Under the pieces are notes generated by a model. That model was not told where the DNA came from and did not search any database. It saw only the letters and a list, made by a program, of their open reading frames with translations. A stretch of 64,000 nt of DNA from Hippophae tibetana. Its lineage: Eukaryota > Streptophyta > Magnoliopsida > Rosales > Elaeagnaceae. Both the position numbers and the translations under genes were made by a program. Where the stretch lies: NCBI GenBank assembly GCA_037013495.1, contig JAZDXN010000013.1:744001-808000 (forward strand), written 5' to 3'. The first letter of the stretch is position 1. The number at the start of each line of letters is the position of its first letter. Below are positions 42,301-56,800 of this stretch, one piece after another.

Positions 42301-44592
42301 TTACCATCTACTAAATATTTCACGTATTTTATTAATATTTATTAGATATCTTAACTTTATAATTAGGACGACATCAAATAATTCTCAAACCATAAATAAG
42401 GATTACAAAATTTCATAAGGTAGATCCCTAGAAAATACTTATTAAATATATATATAAATATATATATATAACCTAATATAACTCAAAATCATTGTTTTTG
42501 CCAACTTTTTCAGCGCAAAATAAATTATTTTGAAGTAATTTAACTAACCAAATGTCATATTTTGTTTTGTACAAATGAAATATGATATAATAATCTTATT
42601 TAAATAAAATAACACGTAGTAGTTTATACTAAATATTATTAAAAATGTTAAAAACAAATAAATAAACCATAAAGTGTTTCCTATGTATGAAATAAATGAA
42701 TAAAATCACACTCTCAATTGGTAAATAATTATTTCATTCAATCTAATAATATATTTTATTATAACTTAGAATCATTGTTTTTGCCAACTAAGTGGAGGCA
42801 AAATAAATTATTTTAATGTAATTTAACAAACCAAATGTGTTATTTGTTTTTATAAAAATGAAATATAATATAAAAAAAACTAACACATACTAGTTTATAC
42901 TAAATATTATTAAAAATGTTTAAAACAAATAAATAAAACATAATGTCTTTCTTTGTATGAAATAATTAAATAAAATCACATATAAGTAAAAAGAATAAAT
43001 ATATATATTAGATTTAATTAAATAATCATTTACCAATTAAGGGTAAAATAAAACAAAGATTTAAAGAAAAGAGGATCACAATCGTAGTGTCGATACCGTG
43101 GACGTAATGGTGCAATATTTAATGAAATTATGAAAATAATTTTTAAACTTATACCAAGCAACTTATGCATATTTAATTTTTACCATCTACGAAATATTTC
43201 ACGTATTTTATTAATATTTATTAGATATCTTAACTTTATAATTAGGACGACATCAAATAATTCTCAAACCATAAATAAGGATTACAAAATTTCATAAGGT
43301 AGATCCCTAGAAAATACTTATTAAATATATATATATAAGCTACTATAACTCAAAATCATTATTTTTGCCAACTATTTCAGCGCAAAATAAATTATTTTGA
43401 AGTAATTTAACTAACCAAATGTCTTATTTTGTTTTGTACAAATGAAATATGATATAATAATCGCATTTAAATAAAATAACACGTACTAGTTTATAACAAA
43501 TATTATTAAAAATGTTAAAAACAAATAAATAAACCATAAAGTGTTTACTATGTATGAAATAAATGAATAAAATCACACTCTCAATTGGTAAATAATTATT
43601 TTAATTCAATCTAATAATATATTTTATTATAACTTAGAATCGTTGTTTTTGCCAACTAAGTGGAGGCAAAATAAATTAATTTAATGTAATTTAACAAACC
43701 AAATGTGTTATTTGTTTTTATAAAAATGAAATATAATATAAAAAAAACTAACACATACTAGTTTATACTAAATATTATTAAAAATGTTTAAAACAAATAA
43801 ATAAAACATAATGTCTTTCTTTGTATGAAATAATTAAATAAAATCACATATAAGTAAAAAGAATAAATATATATATTAGATTTAATTAAATAATAATTTA
43901 CTAATTGAGGGTGAAATAAAACAAAGATTTAAAGACAAGAGGATAAACAATCGTAGTGTAGATACCGTAGACGTAATTGTGCAATATGTAATGAAATTAT
44001 GAAAATAATTTTTAAACTTATACCAAGCAACTTATGCATATTTAATTTTTACCATCTACGAAATATTTCACGTATTTTATTAATATTTATTAGATATCTT
44101 AACTTTATAATTAGGACGACATCAAATAATTCTCAAACCATAAATAAGGATTACAAAATTTCATAAGGTAGATCCCTAGAAAATACTTATTAAATATATA
44201 TATATAAGCTACTATGACTCAAAATCATTATTTTTGCCAACTTTTTCAGCGCAAAATAAATTATTTTGAAGTAATTTAACTAACCAAATGTCTTATTTTG
44301 TTTTGTACAAATGAAATATGATATAATAATCGCATTTAAATAAAATAACACGTACTAGTTTATAACAAATATTATTAAAAATGTTAAAAACAAATAAATA
44401 AACCATAAAGTGTTTCCTATGTATGAAATAAATGAATAAAATCACACTCTCAATTGGTAAATAATTATTTCATTCAATCTAATAATATATTTTATTATAA
44501 CTTAGAATCGTTGTTTTTGCCAACTAAGTGGAGGCAAAATAAATTATTTTAATGTAATTTAACAAACCAAATGTGTTATTTGTTTTTATAAA
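39363..44592 (+). repeat. Three-monomer higher-order block (2,616-base period, two copies)
   Basis: Units 46-48 (39363-41977) repeat as units 49-51 (41978-44592), with offsets of 2,615, 2,616 and 2,616 bases. Units 47 and 50 share aatcgcattt, ttataacaaat, gtgtttactatg and attattttaattc. Units 48 and 51 share ataaacaatcg, gtagatacc and acgtaattgtg. The second copy differs by a few substitutions (aattaaggg, aactatttcagc, taaattaattt). Unit 48 changes type after its box, with atagatatatat in place of a plain TA tract, while unit 51 does not. Confidence 0.85.
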
Positions 44593-45474
44593 AATGAAAT
44601 ATAATATAAAAAAAACTAACACATACTAGTTTATACTAAATATTATTAAAAATGTTTAAAACAAATAAATAAAACATAATGTCTTTCTTTGTATGAAATA
44701 ATTAAATAAAATCACATATAAGTAAAAAGAATAAATATATATATTAGATTTAATTAAATAATAATTTACTAATTGAGGGTGAAATAAAACAAAGATTTAA
44801 AGATAAGAGGATCACAATCGTAGTGTCGATACCGTGGACGTAATGGTGCAATATTTAATGAAATTATGAAAATAATTTTTAAACTTATACCAAGCAACTT
44901 ATGCATATTTAATTTTTACCATCTACTAAATATTTCACGTATTTTATTAATATTTATGAGATATCTTAACTTTATAATTAGGACGACATCAAATAATTCT
45001 CAAACCATAAATAAGGATTACAAAATTTCATAAGGTAGATCCCTAGAAAATACTTATTAAATATATATATAAATATATATATATAACCTAATATAACTCA
45101 AAATCATTGTTTTTGCCAACTTTTTCAGCGCAAAATAAATTATTTTGAAGTAATTTAACTAACCAAATGTCATATTTTGTTTTGTACAAATGAAATATGA
45201 TATAATAATCTTATTTAAATAAAATAACACGTACTAGTTTATAACAAATAATTATTAAAAATGTTAAAAACAAATAAATAAACCATAAAGTGTTTCCTAT
45301 GTATGAAATAAATGAATAAAATCACACTCTCAATTGGTAAATAATTATTTCATTTCAATCTAATAATATATTTTAATATAACTCAGATTCATTGTTTTTT
45401 GCCAACTACTTGGAGGCAAAATAAATTATTTTAATGTAATTTAACAAACTAAATGTCTTATTTGTTTTTATAAA
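44593..45474 (+). repeat. Unit 52, copy of unit 57
   Basis: It matches 48942-49823 at an offset of 4,349 bases (five monomers). Both have aataatttactaattg, the interrupted TA tract, gtcatatttt, ttataacaaat and an extra T in catttcaatc. Unit 52 has extra bases (aaataattatt, gttttttgcc) that the partner lacks, and the partner has its own irregular run near 49.6 kb. Confidence 0.78.
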
Positions 45475-47700
45475 AATGAAATATAATATAAAAAACTAAC
45501 ACATACTAGTTTATACTAAATATTATTAAAAATGTTTAAAACAAATAAATAAAACATAATGTCTTTCTTTGTATGAAATAATTAAATAAAATCACATATA
45601 AGTAAAAACTATAAATATATATATTAGATTTAATTAAATAATCATTTACCAATTGAGGGTGAAATAAAACAAAGATTTAAAGACAAGAGGATAAACAATC
45701 CTAGTGTCGATACCGTAGACGTGATGGTGCAATATTTAATGAAATTGTGAAAATAATTTTTAAACTTATACCAAGTACTTATGCATATTTAATTTTTACC
45801 ATCTACTAAATATTTCACGTATTTTATTAATATTTATTAGATATCTTATCTTTATAAATAGGATGACGTCAAATAATTCTCAAACCATAAATAAAAATTA
45901 AAAAAATTTCATAAGGTAGATGCCTAGAAAATACTTACTAAATATATATATATATAAGCTAATATAACTCAAAATCATTGTTTTTGCCAACTTTTTCAGC
46001 ACCAAAATAAATTATTTTGAAGTAATTTAACTAATCAAATGTCTTATTTTGTTTTGTACAAATGAAATATGATATAATAATCTTATTTAAATAAAATAAC
46101 ACGTAGTAGTTTATAAGAAATATTATTAAAAATGTTAAAAACAAATAAATAAACCATAAAGTGTTTCCTATGTTTGAAATAAATGAATAAACTCACACTC
46201 TCAATTGGTAAATAATTATTTCATTCAATCTAATAATATATTTTAATATACCTCAGATTCATTGTTTTTGCCAACTACTTGGAGGCAAAATAAATTATTT
46301 TAATGTAATTTAACAAACTAAATGTCTTATTTGTTTTTATAAAAATGAAATATATTATAAAAAAAATAATACATACATGTTTACACTGAATATTATTAAA
46401 AATGTTTAAAACAAATAAATAAAACATAATGTTTATCTTTGTATGAAATAATTAAATAAAATCACATATAAGTAAAAACTATAAATATATATATTACATT
46501 TAACTAAATAATCATTTACCAATTGAGCGTGAAATAAAACAAAGATTTAAAGACAATAGGATAAACAATCGTACTGTCGATACCGTAGATGTGATGGTGC
46601 AATATCTAATGAAATTATGAAAATATTTTTTAAACTTATACCAAGCAACTTATGCATATTTAATTTTTATCATCTACTTAATATTTTACCTATTTTATTA
46701 ATATTTATTAGATATCTTATCTTTATAATTAGGACGAAGTTAAGTAATTCTCAAACCATAAATAAAGATTACAAAATTTTATAACTTAGATCCCTACAAA
46801 ACACTTATTATATATATATATAAGTTAATATAACTGAAAATCATTGTTTTTGCCAACTTTTTTGGCGGAAAATAAATTATTTTGAAGTAATTTAACTAAC
46901 CAAAATGTCTTATTTTGTTTTGTACAAATGAAATATGATATAATAATCTCATTTAAATTAAATAACACGTACTAGTTTATACTAAATATTATTAAAAATG
47001 TTAAAAACAAATAAATAAACCATAAAGTGTTTCCTATGTATGAAATAAATGAATAAAATCACACTCTCAATTGGTAAATAATTATTTTATTCAATCTAAT
47101 AATATATTTTAATATAACTCAGAATCATTGTTTTTTCCAATTAATTGGAGACAAAATAAATTATTTTAATGTAATTTAACAAACTAAATGTCTTATTTGT
47201 TTTTATAAAAATGAAATATAATATAAAAAAACTAACACATACTAGTTTTATACTAAATATTATTAAAAAAAATTACAACAAATAAATAAACATAATATTT
47301 TCTTTGTATGAAATAATTAAATAAAATCACATATAAGTAAAAACTATATATATATATATTATATTTAACTAAATAATTATTTACCAATTGAGGGTGAAAT
47401 AAAACAAAGATTTAAAGACAATAGGATAAACAATCGTACTGTCGATGCCGTAGATGTGATGGTGCAATATGTAATGAAATTATGAAAATAATTTTTAAAC
47501 TTATACCAAGCAACTTATGCATATTTAATTTTTATCATCTACTTAACATTTTACGTATTTTATTAATATTTATTAGATATCTTATCATTATAATTAGGAC
47601 GACGTTAAATAATTCTCAAACGATAAATAAAGATTACAAAATTTCATAACTTAGATCCCTACAAAACACTTATTATATACATATATAAGTTAATATAACT
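45475..47700 (+). repeat. Copy 1 of a three-monomer block (offset ~6,083)
   Basis: Units 53-55 match units 60-62 at offsets of 6,082, 6,084 and 6,085 bases. Marks are caatcctagtg, attaaaaaa, gcacc/gcac, tgtttgaaat and aaactcac in unit 53; tatattataaaa, catacatgtttacac and ttttacctatt in unit 54; attacaacaaat and aacataatatttt in unit 55. The copies separate near 47,720, where unit 55 has ttttggggc and unit 62 has ttttagcgc. Confidence 0.82.
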
Positions 47701-48941
47701 GAAAATCATTGTTTTTGCCAACTTTTTTGGGGCAAAAAAAATTATTTGGAAGTAATTTAACTAACCAAATGTCTTATTTTGTTTTGTACAAATAAAATAT
47801 GATATAATAATCTCATTTAAATAAAATAACACGTACTAGTTTATAACAAATATTATTAAAAATGTTAAAAACAAATAAATAAACCATAAAGTGTTTCCTA
47901 TGTATGAAATAAATGAATAAAATCACACTCTCAATTGGTAAATAATTATTTCATTTAATCTAATAATATATTTTAATATAACTCAGATTCATTGTTTTTG
48001 CCAACTACTTTGAGGCAAAATAAATTATTTTAATGTAATTTAACAAACTAAATGTCTTATTTGTTTTTATAAAAATGAAATATAATATAAAAAACTAACA
48101 CATACTAGTTTATACTAAATATTATTAAAAATGTTTAAAACAAATAAATAAAACATAATGTCTTTCTTTGTATGAAATAATTAAATAAAATCACATATAA
48201 GTAAAAACTATATATATATATATATATTATATTTAACTAAATAATTATTTACCAATTGAGCGTGAAATAAAACAAAGATTTAAAGACAATAGGATAAACA
48301 ATCGTACTGTCGATACCGTAGATGTGATGGTGCAATATCTAATGAAATTATGAAAATATTTTTTAAACTTATACCAAGCAACTTATGCATATTTAATTTT
48401 TATCATCTACTTAATATTTTACGTATTTTATTAATATTTATTAGATATCTTATCTTTATAATTAGGATGACGTTAAGTAATTCTCAAACCATAAATAAAG
48501 ATTACAAAATTTCATAACTTAGATCCCTACAAAACACTTATTATATATATATATAAGTTAATATAACTGAAAATCATTGTTTTTGCCAACTTTTTTGGGG
48601 CAAAATAAATTATTTTGAAGTAATTTAACTAAGCAAATGTCTTATTTTGTTTTGTAAAAATGAAATATGATATAATAATCTCATTTAAATTAAATAACAC
48701 GTACTAGTTTATACTAAATATTATTAAAAATGTTAAAAACAAATAAATAAAATATAAAGTTTTTCCTTTGTATAAAATAATTAAATAAAATCACAACCTC
48801 AATTGGTAAATAATTATTTCATTCAATTTAATAATATATGTTAATATAACTCAGAATCGTTGTTTTTGCCAACTAAGTGGAGGCAAAATAAATTATTTTA
48901 ATGTAATTTAACAAACCAAATGTGTTATTTGTTTTTATAAA
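47210..48941 (+). repeat. Units 55-56, diverged right-hand family
   Basis: Both carry ataggataaac, caatcgtactg and gtagatgtgatgg in the box, and an uninterrupted second AT tract (ctatatatata in place of ctataaatat). Unit 56 ends with aatataaag, ttttcctttg and tataaaataatt, shared with units 71 and 73. Confidence 0.7.
48209..48226. repeat. Second AT tract expanded, (TA)9, unit 56
   Basis: The slot after gtaaaaac reads ctataaatatatatatta in most units. Here the AA interruption is gone and the run reaches nine TA pairs. Confidence 0.85.
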
Positions 48942-49823
48942 AATGAAATATAATATAAAAAAAACTAACACATACTAGTTTATACTAAATATTATTAAAA
49001 ATGTTTAAAACAAATAAATAAAAAAATAATGTCTTTCTTTGTATGAAATAATTAAATAAAATCACATATAAGTAAAAAGAATAAATATATATATTAGATT
49101 TAATTAAATAATAATTTACTAATTGAGGGTGAAATAAAACAAAGATTTAAAGACAAGAGGATCACAATCGTAGTGTCGATACCGTGGACGTAATGGTGCA
49201 ATATTTAATGAAATTATGAAAATAATTTTTAAACTTATACCAAGCAACTTATGCATATTTAATTTTTACCATCTACTAAATATTTCACGTATTTTATTAA
49301 TATTTATTAGATATCTTAACTTTATAATTAGGACGACATCAAATAATTCTCAAACCATAAATAAGGATTACAAAATTTCATAAGGTAGATCCCTAGAAAA
49401 TACTTATTAAATATATATATAAATATATATATATAACCTAATATAACTCAAAAACATTGTTTTTGCCAACTTTTTCAGCGCAAAATAAATTATTTTGAAG
49501 TAATTTAACTAACCAAATGTCATATTTTGTTTTGTACAAATGAAATATGATATAATAATCTGATTTAAATAAAATAACACGTACTAGTTTATAACAAATA
49601 TTATTAAAAATGTTAAAAACAACTAAATAACCATAAAAGCGTTTTCCTATGTATGAAATAAATGAATAAAATCACACTCTCAATTGGTAAATAATTATTT
49701 CATTTCAATCTAATAATATATTTTAATATAACTCAGATTCATTGTTTTTGCCAACTACTAGGAGGCAAAATAAATTATTTTAATGTAATTTAACAAACTA
49801 AATGTCTTATTTGTTTTTATAAA
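48942..49823 (+). repeat. Unit 57, copy of unit 52
   Basis: This is a unit of the 35-44 kb family set inside the diverged right-hand family, with the same 882-base length as unit 52. Irregular bases near 49,620-49,650 (aacaactaaataacc, aaaagcgtttt) break an otherwise invariant block. Confidence 0.78.
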
Positions 49824-51556
49824 AATGAAATATAATATAAAAAACTAACACATACTAGTTTATACTAAATATTATTAAAAATGTTTAAAACAAATAAATA
49901 AAACATAATGTTTATCTTTGTATGAAATAATTAAATAAAATCACATATAAGTAAAAACTATAAATATATATATTACATTTAACTAAATAATCATTTACCA
50001 ATTGAGCGTGAAATAAAACAAAGATTTAAAGACAATAGGATAAACAATCGTACTGTCGATGCCGTAGATGTGATGGTGCAATATGTAATGAAATTATGAA
50101 AATAATTTTTAAACTTATACCAAGCAACTTATGCATATTTAATTTTTATCATCTACTTAACATTTTACGTATTTTATTAATATTTATTAGATATCTTATC
50201 ATTATAATTAGGACGACGTTAAATAATTCTCAAACGATAAATAAAGATTACAAAAATTTCATAACTTAGATCCCTACAAAACACTTATTATATACATATA
50301 TAAGTTAATATAACTGAAAATCATTGTTTTTGCCAACTTTTTTGGGGCAAAAAACATTATTTTGGAAGTAATTTAACTAACCAAAATGTCTTATTTTGTA
50401 TTGTACAAATAAAATATGATATAATAATCTCATTTAAATAAAATAACACGTAGTAGTTTATAACAAATATTATTAAAAATGTTAAAAACAAATAAATAAA
50501 CCATAAAGTGTTTCCTATGTATGAAATAAATGAATAAAATCACACTCTCAATTGGTAAATAATTATTTCATTCAATCTAATAATATATTTTAATATAACT
50601 CAGAATCATTTTTTTTTGCCAACTAATTAGAGGCAAAATAAATTATTTTAATGTAATTTAACAAACTAAATGTCTTATTTGTTTTTATAAAAATGAAATA
50701 TAATATAAAAAACTAACACATACTAGTTTATACTAAATATTATTAAAAATGTTTAAAACAAATAAATAAAACATAATGTTTATCTTTGTATGAAATAATT
50801 AAATAAAATCACATATAAGTAAAAACTATAAATATATATATTACATTTAACTAAATAATCATTTACCAATTGAGCGTGAAATAAAACAAAGATTTAAAGA
50901 CAATAGGATAAACAATCGTACTGTCGATGCCGTAGATGTGATGGTGCAATATGTAATGAAATTATGAAAATAATTTTTAAACTTATACCAAGCAACTTAT
51001 GCATATTTAATTTTTATCATCTACTTAACATTTTACGTATTTTATTAATATTTATTAGATATCTTATCATTATAATTAGGACGACGTTAAATAATTCTCA
51101 AACGATAAATAAAGATTACAAAATTTCATAACTTAGATCCCTACAAAACACTTATTATATACATATATAAGTTAATATAACTGAAAATCATTGTTTTTGC
51201 CAACTTTTTTGGGGCAAAAAACATTATTTTGAAGTAATTTAACTAACCAAATGTCTTATTTTGTATTGTACAAATAAAATATGATATAATAATCTCATTT
51301 AAATAAAATAACACGTAGTAGTTTATAACAAATATTATTAAAAATGTTAAAAACAAATAAATAAACCATAAAGTGTTTCCTATGTATGAAATAAATGAAT
51401 AAAATCACACTCTCAATTGGTAAATAATTATTTCATTCAATCTAATAATATATTTTAATATAACTCAGAATCATTTTTTTTTGCCAACTAATTAGAGGCA
51501 AAATAAATTATTTTAATGTAATTTAACAAACTAAATGTCTTATTTGTTTTTATAAA
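49824..51556 (+). repeat. Units 58-59, single-monomer tandem duplicate (868-base offset)
   Basis: The two units are nearly identical. Both have gtttatctttg, attacatttaac, attgagcg, gatgccgtagatg, the tract tatatacatatata, ttttggggc with aaaaaacatt, ttttgtattg and an enlarged T run in atcattttttttgcc. They differ by a few one-base indels (acaaaaatttc, ttttggaag, ccaaaatgtc in unit 58). Confidence 0.85.
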
Positions 51557-53800
51557 AATGAAATATAATATAAAAAACTAACACATACTAGTTTATACTA
51601 AATATTATTAAAAATGTTTAAAACAAATAAATAAAACATAATGTCTTTCTTTGTATGAAATAATTAAATAAAATCACATATAAGTAAAAAGTATAAATAT
51701 ATATATTAGATTTAATTAAATAATCATTTACCAATTGAGGGTGAAATAAAACAAAGATTTAAAGACAAGAGGATAAACAATCCTAGTGTCGATACCGTAG
51801 ACGTGATGGTGCAATATTTAATGAAATTGTGAAAATAATTTTTAAACTTATACCAAGTAACTTATGCATATTTAATTTTTACCATCTACTAAATATTTCA
51901 CGTATTTTATTAATATTTATTAGATATCTTATCTTTATAAATAGGACGACGTCAAATAATTCTCAAACCATAAATAAAAATTAAAAAATTTCATAAGGTA
52001 GATGCCTAGAAAATACTTACTAAATATATATATATATAAGCTAATATAACTCAAAATCATTGTTTTTGCCAACTTTTTCAGCACAAAATAAATTATTTTG
52101 AAGTAATTTAACTAATCAAATGTCCTTATTTTGTTTTGTACAAATGAAATATGATATAATAATCTTATTTAAATAAAATAACACGTAGTAGTTTATAAGA
52201 AATATTATTAAAAATGTTTAAAAACAAATAAATAAACCATAAAGTGTTTCCTATGTTTGAAATAAATGAATAAACTCACACTCTCAATTGGTAAATAATT
52301 ATTTTCATTCAATCTAATAATATATTTTAATATACCTCATATTCATTGTTTTTGCCAACTACTTGGAGGCAAAATAAATTATTTTAATGTAATTTAACAA
52401 ACTAAATGTCTTATTTGTTTTTATAAAAATGAAATATATTATAAAAAAAATAATACATACATGTTTACACTGAATATTATTAAAAAATGTTAAAAACAAA
52501 TAAATAAAACATAATGTTTATCTTTGTATGAAATAATTAAATAAAATCACATATAAGTAAAAACTATAAATATATATATTACATTTAACTAAATAATCAT
52601 TTACCAATTGAGCGTGAAATAAAACAAAGATTTAAAGACAATAGGATAAACAATCGTACTGTCGATACCGTAGATGTGATGGTGCAATATCTAATGAAAT
52701 TATGAAAATATTTTTTAAACTTATACCAAGCAACTTATGCATATTTAATTTTTATCATCTACTTAATATTTTACCTATTTTATTAATATTTATTAGATAT
52801 CTTATCTTTATAATTAGGACGAAGTTAAGTAATTCTCAAACCATAAATAAAGATTACAAAATTTTATAACTTAGATCCCTACAAAACACTTATTATATAT
52901 ATATATAAGTTAATATAACTGAAAATCATTGTTTTTGCCAACTTTTTTGGCGGAAAATAAATTATTTTGAAGTAATTTAACTAACCAAAATGTCTTATTT
53001 TGTTTTGTACAAATGAAATATGATATAATAATCTCATTTAAATTAAATAACACGTACTAGTTTATACTAAATATTATTAAAAATCTTAAAAACAAATAAA
53101 TAAACCATAAAGTGTTTCCTATGTATGAAATAAAAGAATAAAATCACACTCTCAATTGGTAAATAATTATTTTATTCAATCTAATAATATATTTTAATAT
53201 AACTCAGAATCATTGTTTTTTCCAATTAATTGGAGACAAAATAAATTATTTTAATGTAATTTAACAAACTAAATGTCTTATTTGTTTTTATAAAAATGAA
53301 ATATAATATAAAAAAACTAACACATACTAGTTTATACTAAATATTATTAAAAAAAATTACAACAAATAAATAAACATAATATTTTCTTTGTATGAAATAA
53401 TTAAATAAAATCACATATAAGTAAAAACTATATATATATATATTATATTTAACTAAATAATTATTTACCAATTGAGGGTGAAATAAAACAAAGATTTAAA
53501 GACAATAGGATAAACAATCGTACTGTCGATGCCGTAGATGTGATGGTGCAATATGTAATGAAATTATGAAAATAATTTTTAAACTTATACCAAGCAACTT
53601 ATGCATATTTAATTTTTATCATCTACTTAACATTTTACGTATTTTATTAATATTTATTAGATATCTTATCATTATAATTAGGACGACGTTAAATAATTCT
53701 CAAACGATAAATAAAGATTACAAAATTTCATAACTTAGATCCCTACAAAACACTTATTATATACATATATAAGTTAATATAACTGAAAATCATTGTTTTT
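51557..53800 (+). repeat. Copy 2 of the three-monomer block (offset ~6,083)
   Basis: Units 60-62 up to about 53,800. It has several one-base insertions relative to copy 1 (gtccttatt, gtttaaaaac, attattttcatt, aaaaaatgtt). Copy 1 has its own extra bases elsewhere, so neither is a clean template for the other. Confidence 0.82.
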
Positions 53801-56800
53801 GCCAACTTTTTTAGCGCAAAATAAATTATTTTCAAGTAATTTAACTAACCAAATGTCTTATTTTGTTTTGTACAAATAAAATATGATATAATAATCTCAT
53901 TTAAATAAAATAACACGTACTAGTTTATAACAAATATTATTAAAAATGTTAAAAACAAATAAATAAACCATAAAGTGTTTCCTATGTATGAAATAAATGA
54001 ATAAAATCACACTCGCAATTGGTAAATAATTATTTCATTCAATCTAATAATATATTTTAATATAACTCAGAATCATTGTTTTTGCCAACTAATTGGAGGC
54101 AAAATAAATTATTTTAATGTAATTTAACAAACTAAATGTCTTATTTGTTTTTATAAAAATGAAATATAATATAAAAAAACTAATACATACTTGTTTTCAC
54201 TGAATATTATTAAAAATGTTTAAAACAAATAAATAAAACATAATGTTTATCTTTGTATGAAATAATTAAATAAAATCACATATAAGTAAAAACTATAAAT
54301 ATATATATTACATTTAACTAAATAATCATTTACCAATTGAGCGTGAAATAAAACAAAGATTTAAAGACAATAGGATAAACAATCGTACTGTCGATACCGT
54401 AGATGTGATGGTGTAATATCTAATGAAATTATGAAAATATTTTTTAAACTTATACCAAGCAACTTATGCATATTTAATTTTTATCATCTACTTAATATTT
54501 TACCTATTTTATTAATATTTATTAGATATCTTATCATTATAATTAGGACGACGTTAAATAATTCTCAAACGATAAATAAAGATTACAAAATTTCATAACT
54601 TAGATCCCTACAAAACACTTATTATATACATATATAAGTTAATATAACTGAAAATCATTGTTTTTGCCAACTTTTTTGGGGCAAAAAACATTATTTTGAA
54701 GTAATTTAACTAACCAAATGTCTTATTTTGTTTTGTACAAATAAAATATGATATAATAATCTCATTTAAATAAAATAACACGTAGTAGTTTATACTAAAT
54801 ATTATTAAAAATGTTAAAAACAAATAAATAAACCATAAAGTGTTTCCTATGTATGAAATAAATGAATAAAATCACACTCTCAATTGGTAAATAATTATTT
54901 CATTCAATCTAATAATATATTTTAATATAACTCAGAATCATTGTTTTTGCCAACTAATTAGAGGCAAAATAAATTATTTTAATGTAATTTAACAAACCAA
55001 ATGTGTTATTTGTTTTTATAAAAATGAAATATAATATAAAAAAACTAACACATACTAGTTTATACTAAATATTATTAAAAATGTTTAAAACAAATAAAGA
55101 AAACATAATGTCTTTCTTTGTATGAAATAATTAAATAAAATCACATATATGTAAAAAGTATAAATATATAAATTAGATTTAACTAAATAATCATTTACCA
55201 ATTGAGGGTGAAATAAAACAAAGATTTAAAGACAAGAGGATAAAAAATCGTAGTGTCGATACCGTAGACGTAATGGTGCAATATGTAATGAAATTATGAA
55301 AATAACTTTTACACTTATACCAAGAAACTAATGAATATTTAATTTTTACCATATACTAAATATTTCACGTATTTTTTTAATATTTATTAGATATCTTAAC
55401 TTTATAATTAGGACGACATCAAATAATTCTCAAACCATAAATAAGGATTACAAAATTTCATAAGGTAGATCCCTAGAAAATACTTATTAAACATATATAT
55501 ATATATATATATATAAGCTAATATAACTCAAAATCATTGTTTTTGCCAACTTTTTGAACGCAAAATAAATTATTTTGAATTAATTTAACTAACCAAATGT
55601 CTTATTTTGTTTTGTACAAATAAAATATGATATAATAATCTCATTTAAATAAAATAACACGTACTAGTTTATAGTAAATATTATTAAAAATGTTAAAAAC
55701 AAATAAATAAACCATAAAGTGTTTCCTATGTATGAAATAACTGAATAAAATCACACTCTCAATTGGTAAATAATTATTTCATTCAATCTAATAATATATT
55801 TTAATATAACTCAGTATCATTGTTTTTTCCAACTAATTGGAGACAAAATAAATTATTTTAATGTAATTTAACAAACTAAATGTCTTATTTGTTTTTATAA
55901 AAATGAAATATAATATAAAAAAACTAACACATACTAGTTTATACTAAATATTATTAAAAAAATTACAACAAATAAATAAACATAATATTTTCTTTGTATG
56001 AAATAATTAAATAAAATCACATATAAGTAAAAACTATATATATATATATATATTATATTTAACTAAATAATTATTTACCAATTGAGGGTGAAATAAAACA
56101 AAGATTTAAAGACAATAGGATAAACAATCGTACTGTCGATGCCGTAGATGTGATGGTGCAATATGTAATGAAATTATGAAAATAATTTTTAAACTTATAC
56201 CAAGCAACTTATGCATATTTAATTTTTATCATCTACTTAACATTTTACGTATTTTATTAATATTTATTAGATATCTTATCATTATAATTAGGACGACGTT
56301 AAATAATTCTCAAACGATAAATAAAGATTACAAAATTTCATAACTTAGATCCCTACAAAACACTTATTATATACATATATAAGTTAATATAACTGAAAAT
56401 CATTGTTTTTGCCAACTTTTTTGTTGCAAAAAACATTATTTTGAAGTAATTTAACTAACCAAATGTCTTATTTTGTTTTGTACAAATAAAATATGATATA
56501 ATAATCTCATTTAAATAAAATAACACGTAGTAGTTTATAACAAATATTATTAAAAATGTTAAAAACAAATAAATAAACCATAAAGTGTTTCCTATGTATG
56601 AAATAAATGAATAAAATCACACTCTCAATTGGTAAATAATTATTTCATTCAATCTAATAATATATTTTAATATAACTCAGATTCATTGTTTTTGCCAACT
56701 ACTTGGAGGCAAAATAAATTATTTTAATGTAATTTAACAAACTAAATGTCTTATTTGTTTTTATAAAAATGAAATATAATATAAAAAAACTAATACATAC

